Shown here: piece by piece, positions 17,842 to 27,693 of the stretch | Layout: every line of letters begins with the position of its first letter | Position numbering within the stretch: the first letter of the stretch is position 1 | From: Pirellulales bacterium | GTDB lineage: Bacteria > Planctomycetota > Planctomycetia > Pirellulales > JACPPG01 | NCBI GenBank assembly: GCA_036490175.1 | Contig: DASXEJ010000359.1 | Span: 40,193-104,192, forward strand | Direction of reading: 5' to 3' | Length of the DNA: 64,000 nt | The notes under the pieces: generated by a model | Databases searched by the model: none | What the model was told of the DNA's origin: nothing | The model's input: the letters and a program-made list of their open reading frames with translations, nothing else | Program-made: the position numbers and the translations under genes

Positions 17842-19566
17842 CTATTTCTTGTCGGCCGCGGTGATCGTTAGCCAGACATCCTTGGTTCGCCGTGTGCGAC
17901 CGGACATGGTCGCTTCGGCGAAGTGGACCGAGGATTCGGTGCCTGCGGCTGTTCCCACCACGCGAATGGGTCCCGTAAACGGCGCGTCGCCCGCAGTAAC
18001 GACAAGCTGCACGCTCTTGGCCGATTCTCCCTCGGGCTGCGACACGACAGGTTCGGCGGTTACGCCGCTCGGCAATCCCTTGATGCGTAGCTCGATCGGT
18101 ACGTTAAACCCCTGCAATCGCTCAATCGTCACCGGCAGCTCGAGTTTTTGGCCGGTGGCGACCGTGAAGTTGTCGGCAGCGAGCGACAATGTAAAGTCCG
18201 CGCGCGCGATCGTGGCCGAAAGTCGATAGACGAAGCGCGGTCCGCCCTGCCGGTGCAAATCAGTCACCGTGACGTCGTAGGCGCCGTCGGCCGGCGCGGC
18301 GAAGGCGAGTTGCGCGTCACGGTTTTCTCCCAAATCGTCGACGCGCGCGAGTGATTTGCCTTGGCTGTCGATGATTTCCAGCACCGGATCGAGCGGAAAT
18401 CCGAGCGCGCGGCTTTCGATCCGCAAGTTGATCGTTTCGCCCGCTTTCGCACTGAAGCGAAAGGAGTCATTATCTCGCGGCGCTTCGATGCGGCCACTGA
18501 TCGTCACCGGAAGTTGGATGGCTTGCGGATGGCCGGGCACACTGGGCTCGGCCGCCACGATGCAGGGATGCGTTTCGAGCGGCAGGACGAGCGTGTTGAC
18601 GATCCGTGGATGAGCCAACAGCGCCTGCTTCGCTTCGGGCAGCAGTCGCGGAAGCAGTTGCCGTGCGTCGTCGGGCAGGTTCCAACCGTGAACTTCGACC
18701 TGTTGATCCACGCTAGCGACCGCAAGGGGAAGCGCATAATCCCCAAACCCGCCGACAGCAATCGTCAGGCGGTACACCGAAGTTTCATCTCCGGCGAGCG
18801 AGATCGTGCTGTTGGGCGTGGCCGGAAAACAAAACGTGCGCACCAGGTAAACGCCACTCGCTGGCGCGGTGAACACAATGCGAGGATCGATCTCCTGATC
18901 GTCATCATTGTGCGCGAGCACAAAGCCCTCGGCTGAGACGACTTCCAGTAACGTATCGATGGGCGAGGCCAATGTGCGATGCGCTTCGACGTCGGCCACG
19001 AGGGTTTGGCCTTTTTCGACGCGGACCGCGAATGTGTCGACGTCCCCCTTGCGCCGCAATCGGCCATTCACCACGACGTTGGGTGCGTCAAGTTGCTGCG
19101 GCTTGGTTGGCGAGTCGTTCGGCTCCTGCTCGTTCACCTCGGGCAGATTCCCCACGATCAAGGGCGCCGGCGAACTTGTCCCAGCGGCATCGTACAGCCG
19201 GAGCCAATACAGGCCCGGCGTGGCGTCTGCGGCGACCGTGACGGACAACTCCCCTTTCGATTCTTTGGGACTGACCGATACGCCGGGCTGATCGACCCAC
19301 ACCCTGACAGGCCAGGAGTCGAACTTTCCATGCGCTTCGATATCGAGCGTCTGTCCGACCTGCGCGCCAGCCGGAACCAGGTACTTCAGTTGCGGGGGCG
19401 CCGCAGTGCTTGTCGTGGGGAACAAGAACATGCAGAAAAGTAGCAGTTTCCCACCGCATGGCAGTCCGAATGGCAGTGCCCAGCGGAACAAAAGAGTCCA
19501 ACGGGGTGCCGGCGCCAGACACCGTGGCCGCAGGCGCCGCGTGAGGGAACAAGGCCCGTCGATCAT
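17842..19566 (-). CDS. Exported protein with pre-peptidase C-terminal (PPC) domains
   Basis: About 574 residues from ATG 19566, which lies 17 bases after the DUF1501 stop codon with AGGTGG just before it. The first ~57 residues hold a hydrophobic leader ending near STAAPP. Two PPC-type jelly-roll domains follow: one opening with NEQEPNDSPTKPQQLD and closing with FTAPASGVYLVRTF, and one with DNDSFRFSAKAGETINLRIE and FAAPADGAYDVTVTD. The C-terminal third is beta-rich. PPC domains bind surfaces or polysaccharides in other exported proteins. The tight spacing behind DUF1501 and PSCyt2/PSD1 genes makes it part of the same operon, a combination seen repeatedly in planctomycetes. Molecular role unknown. 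Confidence 0.82.
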   Translation of the reverse strand: MIDGPCSLTRRLRPRCLAPAPRWTLLFRWALPFGLPCGGKLLLFCMFLFPTTSTAAPPQLKYLVPAGAQVGQTLDIEAHGKFDSWPVRVWVDQPGVSVSPKESKGELSVTVAADATPGLYWLRLYDAAGTSSPAPLIVGNLPEVNEQEPNDSPTKPQQLDAPNVVVNGRLRRKGDVDTFAVRVEKGQTLVADVEAHRTLASPIDTLLEVVSAEGFVLAHNDDDQEIDPRIVFTAPASGVYLVRTFCFPATPNSTISLAGDETSVYRLTIAVGGFGDYALPLAVASVDQQVEVHGWNLPDDARQLLPRLLPEAKQALLAHPRIVNTLVLPLETHPCIVAAEPSVPGHPQAIQLPVTISGRIEAPRDNDSFRFSAKAGETINLRIESRALGFPLDPVLEIIDSQGKSLARVDDLGENRDAQLAFAAPADGAYDVTVTDLHRQGGPRFVYRLSATIARADFTLSLAADNFTVATGQKLELPVTIERLQGFNVPIELRIKGLPSGVTAEPVVSQPEGESAKSVQLVVTAGDAPFTGPIRVVGTAAGTESSVHFAEATMSGRTRRTKDVWLTITAADKK

Positions 19567-19583
19567 GCCACCTGCATTGCGAC

Positions 19584-20933
19584 TCACCCCATCAACTCCT
19601 TGATCGGCGTGGGATCGCTGACAAGGTGGGCTGGCCGACCATTGGGGGCGTAGTAGATCTTGCCAGGATCGATACCGAGCTTGGTGTAGACGGTCGACAC
19701 GAAATTCTCGGGCGAAAGGATCCGCTCGACGGCGGAATGCCCCGTGCGATCCGTGGCGCCAATGACTTGGCCCCCTGGCGTACCACAACCTGCAAAGAGG
19801 ATCGACATGGCGTTCGCCCAATGATCGCGGCCGGCCTTCTTTTGGTCTGGCAGTGTCGAGATCTTGGGCGTCCGGCCAAACTCGCCCAGCGCGACGATGA
19901 GCGTCGTCTCTAACAGTCCGCACTCTTCGAGATCTTCGATCAGCGTAGCGATGGCGTTCTCGAACGGAGGAAGTCGCTTACGTATGGCGCCAAAAATATC
20001 GGAGTGGTGATCCCAGCCGCCGTCGTAGAGCGTGACGAACGGCACGCCGGCCGCCACCAGGCGCCGCGCCAACAGTGCGCGTTGGCCGAACGGGTTGCGG
20101 CCATAGCGATCGCGCATCTTGTCGGATTCGGCACTGATGTCGAATGCCCGCTGCGCTTCCGGGCTGGTTACCAGGCTGTAGCCTTGTTCGTAGTACTCGT
20201 CGAGTGCTCGGACCGGGTCGCCGGCGGCTTCGTCGGGGATACGGGCAAGTCGATCGACGACGGAGCGCAGATCGCGCCGCGATTGAAAGCGATTGTCGGC
20301 CAGACCGGCCGGCGTGGCGACGTCGCGGACGCGGAAGTCTTTTTTGTTCGGGTCGTCCGCCACGACAAAGGGGGCGAATCGAGCCCCGAGAAAATTCGGC
20401 CCGCCCGAGCGCGACATGCTGGGCATCGAAAAATAGGCCGGCAGCCCACCTTGGTTACCGCGTTCGTACGCGGTAACCGAACCCAGGCTCGGATGGAAAC
20501 TGACGAAGGCGCCGCAACCGACCGGAATGCGCGGCGGGGTGCCTGTCATCATGTAATGATTGCCGGCGCCGTGGTTCCCCTGGTTATGGCAGACGGAACG
20601 CACGACGGCCAACTTGTCGGCAATCCCTGCCAGCCGTGGCAAGTGCTCGGAAAAATGGACACCGGGGATCTTGGTCGAGATCGCCCCCAGCTCGCCGCGA
20701 ATTTCGGCCGGCGCGTCGGGCTTGGGATCGAACGTTTCGAAGTGTGAAGGACCGCCGTCCATCCAGATGAGAATACAGCTCGTCGGGCGGCGCGAGGGCT
20801 TGCCCGACGTCGTTTCGTTCGCCTGGCCCACGAGCCGCAGCAGATCGACAAAGCCACCGCCGGCCAAACAGCCGACTCCCAGCTTCAAGCAATCACGGCG
20901 ACTCCAGCCTTCGCAGTTGCGCAGCCAATTCAT
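19584..20933 (-). CDS. DUF1501 protein, Tat-exported (sulfatase-like fold)
   Basis: 449 residues; ATG 20933 with AAGGA at good spacing. The Tat signal SRRDCLKLGVGCLAGGG starts about residue 11. Conserved features of the family: LIWMDGGPSHFETFDPKP after the leader, VRSVCHNQGNHGAGNHYM, DRYGRNPFGQRALLARRLV, TLYDGGWDHHSD and IVALGEFGRTPKIS, then RDHWANAMS. Asp, His and Asn/Gly residues in these blocks resemble alkaline phosphatase/sulfatase metal sites. DUF1501 proteins are abundant in planctomycetes and exported; their biochemical activity is not established. The gene sits 27 bases downstream of the PSCyt2/PSD1 gene and 17 bases ahead of the PPC gene. Confidence 0.92.
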   Translation of the reverse strand: MNWLRNCEGWSRRDCLKLGVGCLAGGGFVDLLRLVGQANETTSGKPSRRPTSCILIWMDGGPSHFETFDPKPDAPAEIRGELGAISTKIPGVHFSEHLPRLAGIADKLAVVRSVCHNQGNHGAGNHYMMTGTPPRIPVGCGAFVSFHPSLGSVTAYERGNQGGLPAYFSMPSMSRSGGPNFLGARFAPFVVADDPNKKDFRVRDVATPAGLADNRFQSRRDLRSVVDRLARIPDEAAGDPVRALDEYYEQGYSLVTSPEAQRAFDISAESDKMRDRYGRNPFGQRALLARRLVAAGVPFVTLYDGGWDHHSDIFGAIRKRLPPFENAIATLIEDLEECGLLETTLIVALGEFGRTPKISTLPDQKKAGRDHWANAMSILFAGCGTPGGQVIGATDRTGHSAVERILSPENFVSTVYTKLGIDPGKIYYAPNGRPAHLVSDPTPIKELMG

Positions 20934-20960
20934 ATTTGCGATCCTTGCCGCTGGCCCCAA

Positions 20961-23207
20961 CTAATTCTTAAAGACAAATTCCGGTGTATTCAGCAGTGCC
21001 CACAGCAGATCTTCGATCGCCTGGCGTCGCACGGCGCCTTCGCCCACGATGAGTGGGACTGTGGCCGCTAGTTCTTCACTGGTCGGACCGCGCGAGTAGG
21101 TCGCCAGATACAGCTCCTCGACAATTTGTTCCGCCGAGAGTGTGCTGGCCGCCAGATGGGCCACGCGTCCGTCGTCGCTGGTTAGCTGGCGGTTCACGCT
21201 GGGCGCGTTCATCAAGTGCAGTGTCTGCACGACGGTTGTCTCGCCGGTCCGCTCGCAGGGGGGATCTTGATTGGCGTCGGGCCGGCCAAAGGCATCGAGA
21301 AACAATGAGTCGATGCGATGCGTCCACAGTTGCACGGCGCGGGCCTCGGGCGGCAAGCCGCTGAACGACTCGCGGACCTGGGTTACGTCGCCAATCGCGT
21401 CCAACAGCGATTCTGCCTCGAGCCGCTGCCGATAGTGTCGCGAGAAATTGTGCGTGTCCGTAACGTTCTGCTCGACCGGCAATGACGATAGCCCGTATAC
21501 GTACGAGCTGACGATCAGGCGGAGCAGTTCCTTCTGATCGTAATTCAAACGGCGGAACTCTTCGGCCAGGGCGTCGAGCAATGCCGGGTTGCTGGGAGGA
21601 TTCGTAGCCCGCAGATCGTCGACCGGACCGACGAGTCCGCGCCCCAAGAGTGCTGCCCAGATGCGATTGACCGCCACGCGCGAGAACAAGACTTTGCCGT
21701 CGTTGAGCATCCAATCGGCGAACACTTCGCGCGGGTCGTCGTCAGGGCCCACCTCGCGGGCGCTGCCAAACAGGGGCCGCGGCGGCAATGGCTTGCCTGT
21801 CAGCGGATGGACTACGCCGCCGGTTGGGGCAGTGAACACGATCTCTTCGCCGCCGGAAATCGGCGGTGAGATTCCAGCGCCCTTGTAGCCTACGCGGCTG
21901 AAGAAGGCCGACAGGCTGTAGAAATCGTCCTGGCTCCAAACCTCGAATGGATGGTGGTGGCACTTGGCGCACTCCAAACGGGTCCCCAAGAACAATTGGC
22001 TGATCATGGGAGTGATCTCGTCGGGCGAGCGCCGGTCTCGAAAGACCGTGACGGCTCCGTTCCGCCAGGTGCTTCCTTGTGCTGTGACTAACTCGCGGAC
22101 AAAGCGATCGTACGGCCAGTTCTGTCGAAACGCTTCGCGCAACCAGCTGTCGAGACTGAGCGTCGCCTTGATTCCCACGCGATAGGGATTCGGCCGCAAC
22201 AAGTCGGCCCACTTGCTGACCCAATAGTCTGCGTACTCCGGCCGTGCCAACAGCGCATCGACCAGGCGCGCCCGCTTGTCAGAACTTGGGTCGGCCAGAT
22301 AGCGCCGGCTCTCTTCGACGCTGGGCAGGCGACCGATAACGTCCAGGTGGACGCGGCGGAGAAACGTGCTTTCATCGGCCGGTTCGCTGGGCAGAATATT
22401 CAATTGCTGCAGCTTGTCCCAGACAAGCGCATCGATGAAGTTGTGCCGTGGCAACTGCGCATAGATCGCGGCGTCGACCGGCGTTGGCAGTGGAATCGCC
22501 GTATTCCACGTCGCGATGTTCCCCATGTAACGGGCCATGATGCTGGCCTCGCCCGGCAGTGATCCAGCGGCGATCAGTCCGTGGGCGTCGATGGCCACGA
22601 TGGCCGCCTCGTTCGAGGCGAAATTCGTGAGCCGAGTGACGTCGCGCAGCGAACCGTCGGAGTAATACGCGGTTACAACCAGCTGCTCTTTGGCGCCGGC
22701 TGGCAGCACGTGCTCTGGCGGCGCGAGTGCGATCTTCACGAGTTTCGGATCGCGCTCCTGGACGCGTGGCATTCCCGCGGTAATCCAGGCGCGGATCGTC
22801 TCATAGTCGGCACCGCCGCGTTCTAGACGCAGTCCACCGCCATGCGGTTCCGTGCCCGAGGCCTTGCGCAGCAACAAGCTATTCGTGGGCGCGGCGGGGA
22901 AAATGCGCCGTCCGCGAGCATTCTTGACGATGGCGTCGTAGTCTGTGTCAGCGTCGAAGCCCAAGAGCGACAGCGCAAAACCGTTCTGGCCGCGGGCCTT
23001 GCCATGGCAGGCGCCAGAGTTGCAGCTCGCCTTGCTGAGGATCGGTTGCACATCGAGCTCGAACAACACGGGTCGATCGGGCCCGGTCGTGTCGTTAGGT
23101 TGCTCTACGGCGACCACTGCCGACGGGACGAACGCGAGCAGGCCGATCGCGCAGCAAACGCGGATCGGAACTCGAGTCCTGGCCCGAATGAAGTCGTTTC
23201 GCGGCAT
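20961..23207 (-). CDS. Planctomycete cytochrome-type protein: CX4CH motif, Big2-like, PSCyt2 (DUF1549), PSD1 (DUF1553)
   Basis: About 748 residues from ATG 23207 (a TTG at 23270 is an alternative; neither has a strong Shine-Dalgarno). Order: signal helix about 15-34; a cytochrome-like region with ASCNSGACHGKARG, where the Cys spacing is CX4CH (Cys62, Cys67, His68); a bacterial Ig-like segment around 160-250 (LVVTAYYSDGSLRDVTRL, ANEAAIVAIDAHGLI-type pattern); PSCyt2 with FLRRVHLDVIGRLPS and a CAKCHHHPFEVWS motif near residue 410; PSD1 with NRIWAALLGRGLVGPVDD and the final LLWALLNTPEFVFKN. Likely haem-bearing or metal-binding and exported. It heads a tight operon with DUF1501 and PPC genes. Function unknown. 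Confidence 0.9.
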   Translation of the reverse strand: MPRNDFIRARTRVPIRVCCAIGLLAFVPSAVVAVEQPNDTTGPDRPVLFELDVQPILSKASCNSGACHGKARGQNGFALSLLGFDADTDYDAIVKNARGRRIFPAAPTNSLLLRKASGTEPHGGGLRLERGGADYETIRAWITAGMPRVQERDPKLVKIALAPPEHVLPAGAKEQLVVTAYYSDGSLRDVTRLTNFASNEAAIVAIDAHGLIAAGSLPGEASIMARYMGNIATWNTAIPLPTPVDAAIYAQLPRHNFIDALVWDKLQQLNILPSEPADESTFLRRVHLDVIGRLPSVEESRRYLADPSSDKRARLVDALLARPEYADYWVSKWADLLRPNPYRVGIKATLSLDSWLREAFRQNWPYDRFVRELVTAQGSTWRNGAVTVFRDRRSPDEITPMISQLFLGTRLECAKCHHHPFEVWSQDDFYSLSAFFSRVGYKGAGISPPISGGEEIVFTAPTGGVVHPLTGKPLPPRPLFGSAREVGPDDDPREVFADWMLNDGKVLFSRVAVNRIWAALLGRGLVGPVDDLRATNPPSNPALLDALAEEFRRLNYDQKELLRLIVSSYVYGLSSLPVEQNVTDTHNFSRHYRQRLEAESLLDAIGDVTQVRESFSGLPPEARAVQLWTHRIDSLFLDAFGRPDANQDPPCERTGETTVVQTLHLMNAPSVNRQLTSDDGRVAHLAASTLSAEQIVEELYLATYSRGPTSEELAATVPLIVGEGAVRRQAIEDLLWALLNTPEFVFKN

Positions 23208-23437
23208 GCGTGCGTAGCGTGGCGGGAGAGGTGCGCGGCAGGTCGGAGCGGTAATTGCGTCGCGTAGCAAGGCAAGGACGTAAAAATCCTCAGCGATCGC
23301 TCAAACCGCGAACAACTCCGCACGGGGGGCATGGAACTTGCGTTCAGCCTAGTCGATATTTGCGGGGGGTTCAACGCTTTTAGCCCCTGCCGACCGGTGG
23401 TCCGAACTCGGCATCTTGGCCCCAAGCCGAGGAACGT

Positions 23438-24751
23438 CTAGGAGATAATGTCCAAGAGCGGACTGGCAAGCGGGTCGACCAGGCGGATGGGGCGGTCGAC
23501 ATTGGACATGTTTTGCTTTTCTGGATCGATGCCCAAGGCCACGCAGATCGTCGCCAGCAGATCAGGTGTCGACACCGGCCGCTCCTCGACATTTGTACCG
23601 TCGGCACTGGTGCGCCCCACGATTTGTCCTCCGCTGATTGGTCCGCCGCCGAGAACGACGCTCCATGCTTTGGGAAAGTGATCACGTCCGAGTCGGGGAT
23701 TGATCGCCGGCGTTCGCCCAAACTCGCCCATCCAGACCACCAACGTGGAATCTAATAGTCCGCGCTGCTGAAGATCCTGCATCAGCGCCGACCAACCCAT
23801 GTCGAGCGCACCGCACAGGTTTTGCACCTGACGGAAATTATCGTCGTGGGTGTCCCAACCGCCAAGCGAGACTTCGACAAAAGGAACGCCCCGTTCGACA
23901 AGGCGCCGCGATAACAGGCAACCCTGGCCAAATTGGGAACTGCCGTACGCGTCTCGACTTTCCTTCGGCTCGTCATCGAGCTGAAAGGCCTTGGCGGCCT
24001 CGTGACTCATCATGCGGGCGGCCTTGGCATAGGCCGTGCGGTGGCCATCGGCCGCCGGACCTGGGCGGGCGTCGAGGAACTTGCGTTCCATCCGATGCAA
24101 TAGTTCCAATCGCGCGCGTGCCTGTTCCGTCGATACGGACTTCGGAAGCGCCAAGTTTTCGACCGCTAGCCGCTGGCCGTTTTCGTTGCCGTCGGTGTCT
24201 TGACCAACCAGCAGCGGCGCATAATCCGGCCCGAGGAATCCTGCCGGTGGCATGCCGGGATTGAACAACCCGCGCGAGTTAATGCTGACGTAGTTCGGCA
24301 GGTCGCCCGCCTGTCCCAAGGATTCCTTGGAAATCAGCGACCCAAGCACGGGAAACTGGATCGAAGCTTGCGGTACATACCCGGTGCGCAAGTTGTCGCG
24401 CGCCCGACCGTGGTCCCCTTCCTTGGTGGACATCGAACGGATGATCGCCAATCGATCGGTCCACTGGGCGATCCCGGGCAGATGCTCGCAGACTTGGATG
24501 CCAGCAGCGCGCGTGGCGATAGACCGAAACGGTCCGCCGTGCTCATGCCCGAGCTTCATGTCAAACGTGTCGGTCTGGCTGGGACCGCCGTTCATCCAGA
24601 GCAGAATGCACGACCGCTTTGATCGCTCTGAATCTGCCATGGCCGAGGCGAGGGATCCAAACCATCCTCCCAGCCAAGCACCTGCTACGCTGCCGGAGGT
24701 CGCCTGCAACCAGCGGCGCCGCGTCAATTGGTTTAAGCCGAAGTTCCGCAT
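23438..24751 (-). CDS. DUF1501 protein, Tat-exported
   Basis: 437 residues from ATG 24751; GTG 24772 is an in-frame alternative. The Tat-like leader TRRRWLQATSGSVAGAWLGG starts near residue 10. Family blocks: CILLWMNGGPSQTDTFDMK, IIRSMSTKEGDHGRARDNLR, FGQGCLLSRRLVERGVPFV, VSLGGWDTHDDNF, WMGEFGRTPAINPRLGRDH and the end around TPDLLATICVALGIDP. It lies 49 bases behind a PSCyt2/PSD1 gene on the same strand, and a 230-base gap separates it from the next such pair, so it probably ends the transcript that begins with the PQQ-like gene. The role of DUF1501 proteins is not known beyond export and a sulfatase-like fold. Confidence 0.92.
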   Translation of the reverse strand: MRNFGLNQLTRRRWLQATSGSVAGAWLGGWFGSLASAMADSERSKRSCILLWMNGGPSQTDTFDMKLGHEHGGPFRSIATRAAGIQVCEHLPGIAQWTDRLAIIRSMSTKEGDHGRARDNLRTGYVPQASIQFPVLGSLISKESLGQAGDLPNYVSINSRGLFNPGMPPAGFLGPDYAPLLVGQDTDGNENGQRLAVENLALPKSVSTEQARARLELLHRMERKFLDARPGPAADGHRTAYAKAARMMSHEAAKAFQLDDEPKESRDAYGSSQFGQGCLLSRRLVERGVPFVEVSLGGWDTHDDNFRQVQNLCGALDMGWSALMQDLQQRGLLDSTLVVWMGEFGRTPAINPRLGRDHFPKAWSVVLGGGPISGGQIVGRTSADGTNVEERPVSTPDLLATICVALGIDPEKQNMSNVDRPIRLVDPLASPLLDIIS

Positions 24752-24800
24752 GGCCTTGTTAATTCCAACCACGGTTTGTTGATTGCCACAGAGGCATCGC

Positions 24801-26363
24801 CTAATGGTTCCAGCAGAATTCGGCGGAATTCAGCAGCATCCAAAAGATGTCGCCCATGTTTTGCTGGCGGCTGGTCTTGTCGCCTAAACCATTAAAGTCG
24901 ATCAGCGTTTGTGTCTCTTCCTGGGTCGGAAGCCGGCTCAGCGTTGAAAGATACAACACCTCGATCTGTCGCTCGGACGACTCGGGGAACTCGTTGATAA
25001 TTTGCTGCAGTCGCGCGCCGCTCTTCGGCCTTATTGCGCCATCGGTCACGTCGCCGTTCATGAGCGCCAATGCCTGGGCTACAGAGGTTTGTGGATTCCC
25101 ACCGCCACTGGCACCGGCGAAGAGACCAAGCACGGCTTGGCGCACCGGATCACGTTCAGGCTCACCTGGACTTCGATCTGCAGTCGATTCGTAGGCGACG
25201 GCCAAAGCCAGGCTGTCGAAGAATTGCTCCCCAGATAGCGGCCGAACCGGCATCTTGGCGAAAAGCTCGGCACGGCTCTGACTGGGATCCGATTGCCGAC
25301 TGGTGCGCTGGTAAGCTGCGGTGCGGCACAACGCACGATAAATCAGTGCCACGTCGAAATCGGCGGCTGCGAACGATTCGCTCAGCTCGCGCAACAATTC
25401 CGGATGGCTCGGGGCGTTCGAATCGCGAATGTCGTCCACGGGCTCGACAATGCCCGTGCCGAACAACTGCGACCAGACGCGATTCGTGATCGCACGGGCA
25501 AAGTAGGGATTCTCTGGTGCGGTGATCCAGCGGGCCAGTTCGGCGCGAGCAGGACCATTATCCGTCGGCCGCGGCTGCGATTGGTCGAGGAAGGCGGGCG
25601 AGACGATCTGGTCGGAATCCATCAGGGCAATCGTGCGGCGCGTCGTTACCTCGACCAAAGGCGCGAACGGGCCCCGCCCACGCCGCTCGATACCGGCAAA
25701 GAACGCCGCTTGATTCCAGAATTGTTCCTGACTCCAGTTATCGAACGGATGGTTGTGGCACTGGGCGCATTCGAGACGCAGTCCGAGAAACAAACGCGTC
25801 GAAGCCGAGGCAATCTTAGCCGGATCGGCGTTCTTCGCCGCAATGAATGCCAGGGGATTCGGACGACGTAGATCTCGCAGCACAACTTGCGGCTGCTCAT
25901 TAGGCCCCACGATCGGCACGGTCAATAGCTCGCGGACGATGCCGTCGAAGCCCACGTTGTCTTGCCGTCGCTCTTGTAGCCACGCCTCGAGGCCCGGCTC
26001 GAAATAACGTAGTTGTGGCTCGACCTCGGACTCGGGCATGAGTAGCGCGCGCCAGACGCGTGCAAAGTGGCAGGCGTGTTTTTTGCTCCCTAGCAGCTGG
26101 TCGATCAGCAGTTCGCGCTTTGCGATGCTTGAATCCGCCAGGAAACTTTGCACTTCCTTAGGCGTCGGAATGCGGCCGATTAGGTCCAGGCTCAGGCGCC
26201 GCAGGAATTCGTCATCGGCAGCACGTTCGGCGGGGAGCACCTGTTCACTGTCGAATCGGACTTGCAGCCGCTCGTCGATGCGCTGCGCCAGGTCTGCAGG
26301 GTCTGCCTTCGTCGACTGTTCGCCGACCAGTAGCAGACATGCCAGGGCAATCGTCGCGCTCAT
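24801..26363 (-). CDS. PSCyt2/PSD1 (DUF1549/DUF1553) protein
   Basis: 520 residues. A short hydrophobic leader (IALACLLLVGEQSTKA) suggests export. PSCyt2 comes first: EFLRRLSLDLIGRIPTPKEV and the haem-like motif LECAQCHNHPFDNWS near residue 198. PSD1 follows: ITNRVWSQLFGTGIVEPVDD, NAPSHPELLRELSESF and the typical end FWMLLNSAEFCWNH. Unlike its longer paralogue at 20961-23207 it has no N-terminal CX4CH region and no Ig-like domain. It overlaps no neighbour: the PQQ-like gene ends 34 bases upstream and the DUF1501 gene starts 49 bases downstream. Exported planctomycete-specific family, activity unknown. Confidence 0.92.
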   Translation of the reverse strand: MSATIALACLLLVGEQSTKADPADLAQRIDERLQVRFDSEQVLPAERAADDEFLRRLSLDLIGRIPTPKEVQSFLADSSIAKRELLIDQLLGSKKHACHFARVWRALLMPESEVEPQLRYFEPGLEAWLQERRQDNVGFDGIVRELLTVPIVGPNEQPQVVLRDLRRPNPLAFIAAKNADPAKIASASTRLFLGLRLECAQCHNHPFDNWSQEQFWNQAAFFAGIERRGRGPFAPLVEVTTRRTIALMDSDQIVSPAFLDQSQPRPTDNGPARAELARWITAPENPYFARAITNRVWSQLFGTGIVEPVDDIRDSNAPSHPELLRELSESFAAADFDVALIYRALCRTAAYQRTSRQSDPSQSRAELFAKMPVRPLSGEQFFDSLALAVAYESTADRSPGEPERDPVRQAVLGLFAGASGGGNPQTSVAQALALMNGDVTDGAIRPKSGARLQQIINEFPESSERQIEVLYLSTLSRLPTQEETQTLIDFNGLGDKTSRQQNMGDIFWMLLNSAEFCWNH

Positions 26364-26397
26364 GGCGGGTGAATCCTATTCCTGGTCGCTGCAACGA

Positions 26398-27693
26398 CTA
26401 CTCGCGGGGGGCGCTGGCAGCCGTCGAGCGTCCCAACTGCAGACAGATCAGTTCCTTGTCGTCGCGAACGTATAGTTTACCGTCAGTAAAGGCCGGATTG
26501 CAGAGTGTGCCTCGGCATACCTTCGATTTGGCCAGTTCCCTAAAGCCCTCGCGTGTGACTTCGGCCAACAGCAAGTATCCGCCGTCGTTGAGCAGCAGCA
26601 GCTTACCATCGCCGGTGGCAATGACCCCAAAATGATAGTATCCCAGGCCATCTTTGCGCCACAGCTCGTCGCCATTGGCCACGTCAAAGCAGCACAGGTC
26701 GGCACGCGGGACGGGGGCCTGCTGATTTGTCACGATGAGAACTGAACTATCCGCTCCGACGGTGCCGGTGGAAAAGTAGCTGGTGGCCTGCGGTTTTTGC
26801 CAAGCCAGTCGCGGAGGCACCTCGGCACTGGCAGGAATCTCCAACGAGAGCGTCCCGGTGTCGGGCGTTGTACAGATCAGCGAGTTGCCGATAAGAAATG
26901 GCGTCGGAGACACTCCCGCCGGTTGAAAAACGAGCGGGTGCTCCCACAGAACTTTGCCATCTTCAGGCTTCATGCCCAGGATACGTAGCGTCGTTTGCAC
27001 GACCAGCGTCGGGCGGGCGTCGGCCCCTTGCCCGCTCATCCAAACCGTGGGGGACGCCGAGCCAGCTGGTTCATCTAGCCCCTTCCATGCGACTTCGCCC
27101 GTCAAGCTGTCGTAGGCCGTGACCGCGGTCCCACCACCACCGACCAAGACTACGACACGGCCGGCGGCAATCACTGGCGAACTACAAACGCCGAACCTCG
27201 GCAGTGGGCTCTTGTACGTCTCGTAGGGATTGGTTTGCCACAAGCGCTTTCCAGATTTCGCCTCGTAGCAGGTCAGTACGCCGGTGATGCCGAACGTATA
27301 CAATTTGCCGTCGACCACAGCAGGCGACGCCCGCGGGCCGGTTCCCAGCGCGCTGCGATACGTCTCGCGGTCGTAGGTGTCGCTCCATATCGCCTTGCCA
27401 GTGGTGGCGTCGAACGCCAGGACATCCTCGGCCTCTCTTTTTTTCGCGGCAGTCTTCGAGTGCACGTAGACGATGCCATCGGCGACAACAGGCGAGCTAT
27501 AGCCATTTCCCACCTCGCAGCGCCAAACGACCTGCGGTACTTCGGACCAGGGGGTGACAACCTCGGTCGTAGCGCCGTCGCGATGCGGACCAAGCCATTG
27601 CGGCCAATCCGCGGCCGCAGCCAATCGATGCGCTAGCACGATCGCCGCGAATAAGAATAGACCGGCGGAGCGGGTGGCCAGTTTGAGCAACAT
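26398..27693 (-). CDS. Exported PQQ-binding-like beta-propeller protein
   Basis: 431 residues. Signal peptide about 1-28 (GLFLFAAIVLAHRLAAA), then WPQWLGPHRDG, the usual opening of planctomycete outer-membrane-assembly-like propellers. At least six blades are visible by their repeating pattern of a hydrophobic pair, DG, V/LY and a Trp: SSPVVADGIVYVHS, LAFDATTGKAIWSD, ASPAVVDGKLYTFG, TCYEAKSGKRLWQ, VTAYDSLTGEVAWKG and CFDVANGDELWRKD. Such proteins either scaffold complexes (BamB-like) or carry quinone cofactors; no dehydrogenase catalytic Asp/cysteine ring was evident, so a scaffold role is more likely. It is the first gene of a tight run with PSCyt2/PSD1 and DUF1501 genes. Confidence 0.9.
   Translation of the reverse strand: MLLKLATRSAGLFLFAAIVLAHRLAAAADWPQWLGPHRDGATTEVVTPWSEVPQVVWRCEVGNGYSSPVVADGIVYVHSKTAAKKREAEDVLAFDATTGKAIWSDTYDRETYRSALGTGPRASPAVVDGKLYTFGITGVLTCYEAKSGKRLWQTNPYETYKSPLPRFGVCSSPVIAAGRVVVLVGGGGTAVTAYDSLTGEVAWKGLDEPAGSASPTVWMSGQGADARPTLVVQTTLRILGMKPEDGKVLWEHPLVFQPAGVSPTPFLIGNSLICTTPDTGTLSLEIPASAEVPPRLAWQKPQATSYFSTGTVGADSSVLIVTNQQAPVPRADLCCFDVANGDELWRKDGLGYYHFGVIATGDGKLLLLNDGGYLLLAEVTREGFRELAKSKVCRGTLCNPAFTDGKLYVRDDKELICLQLGRSTAASAPRE

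Noticed and set aside
19567..19923. N-terminal extension of the PPC protein into the DUF1501 gene
   Set aside because: Arg/His-rich shadow sequence; ATG 19566 is followed by a leader and preceded by AGGTGG.
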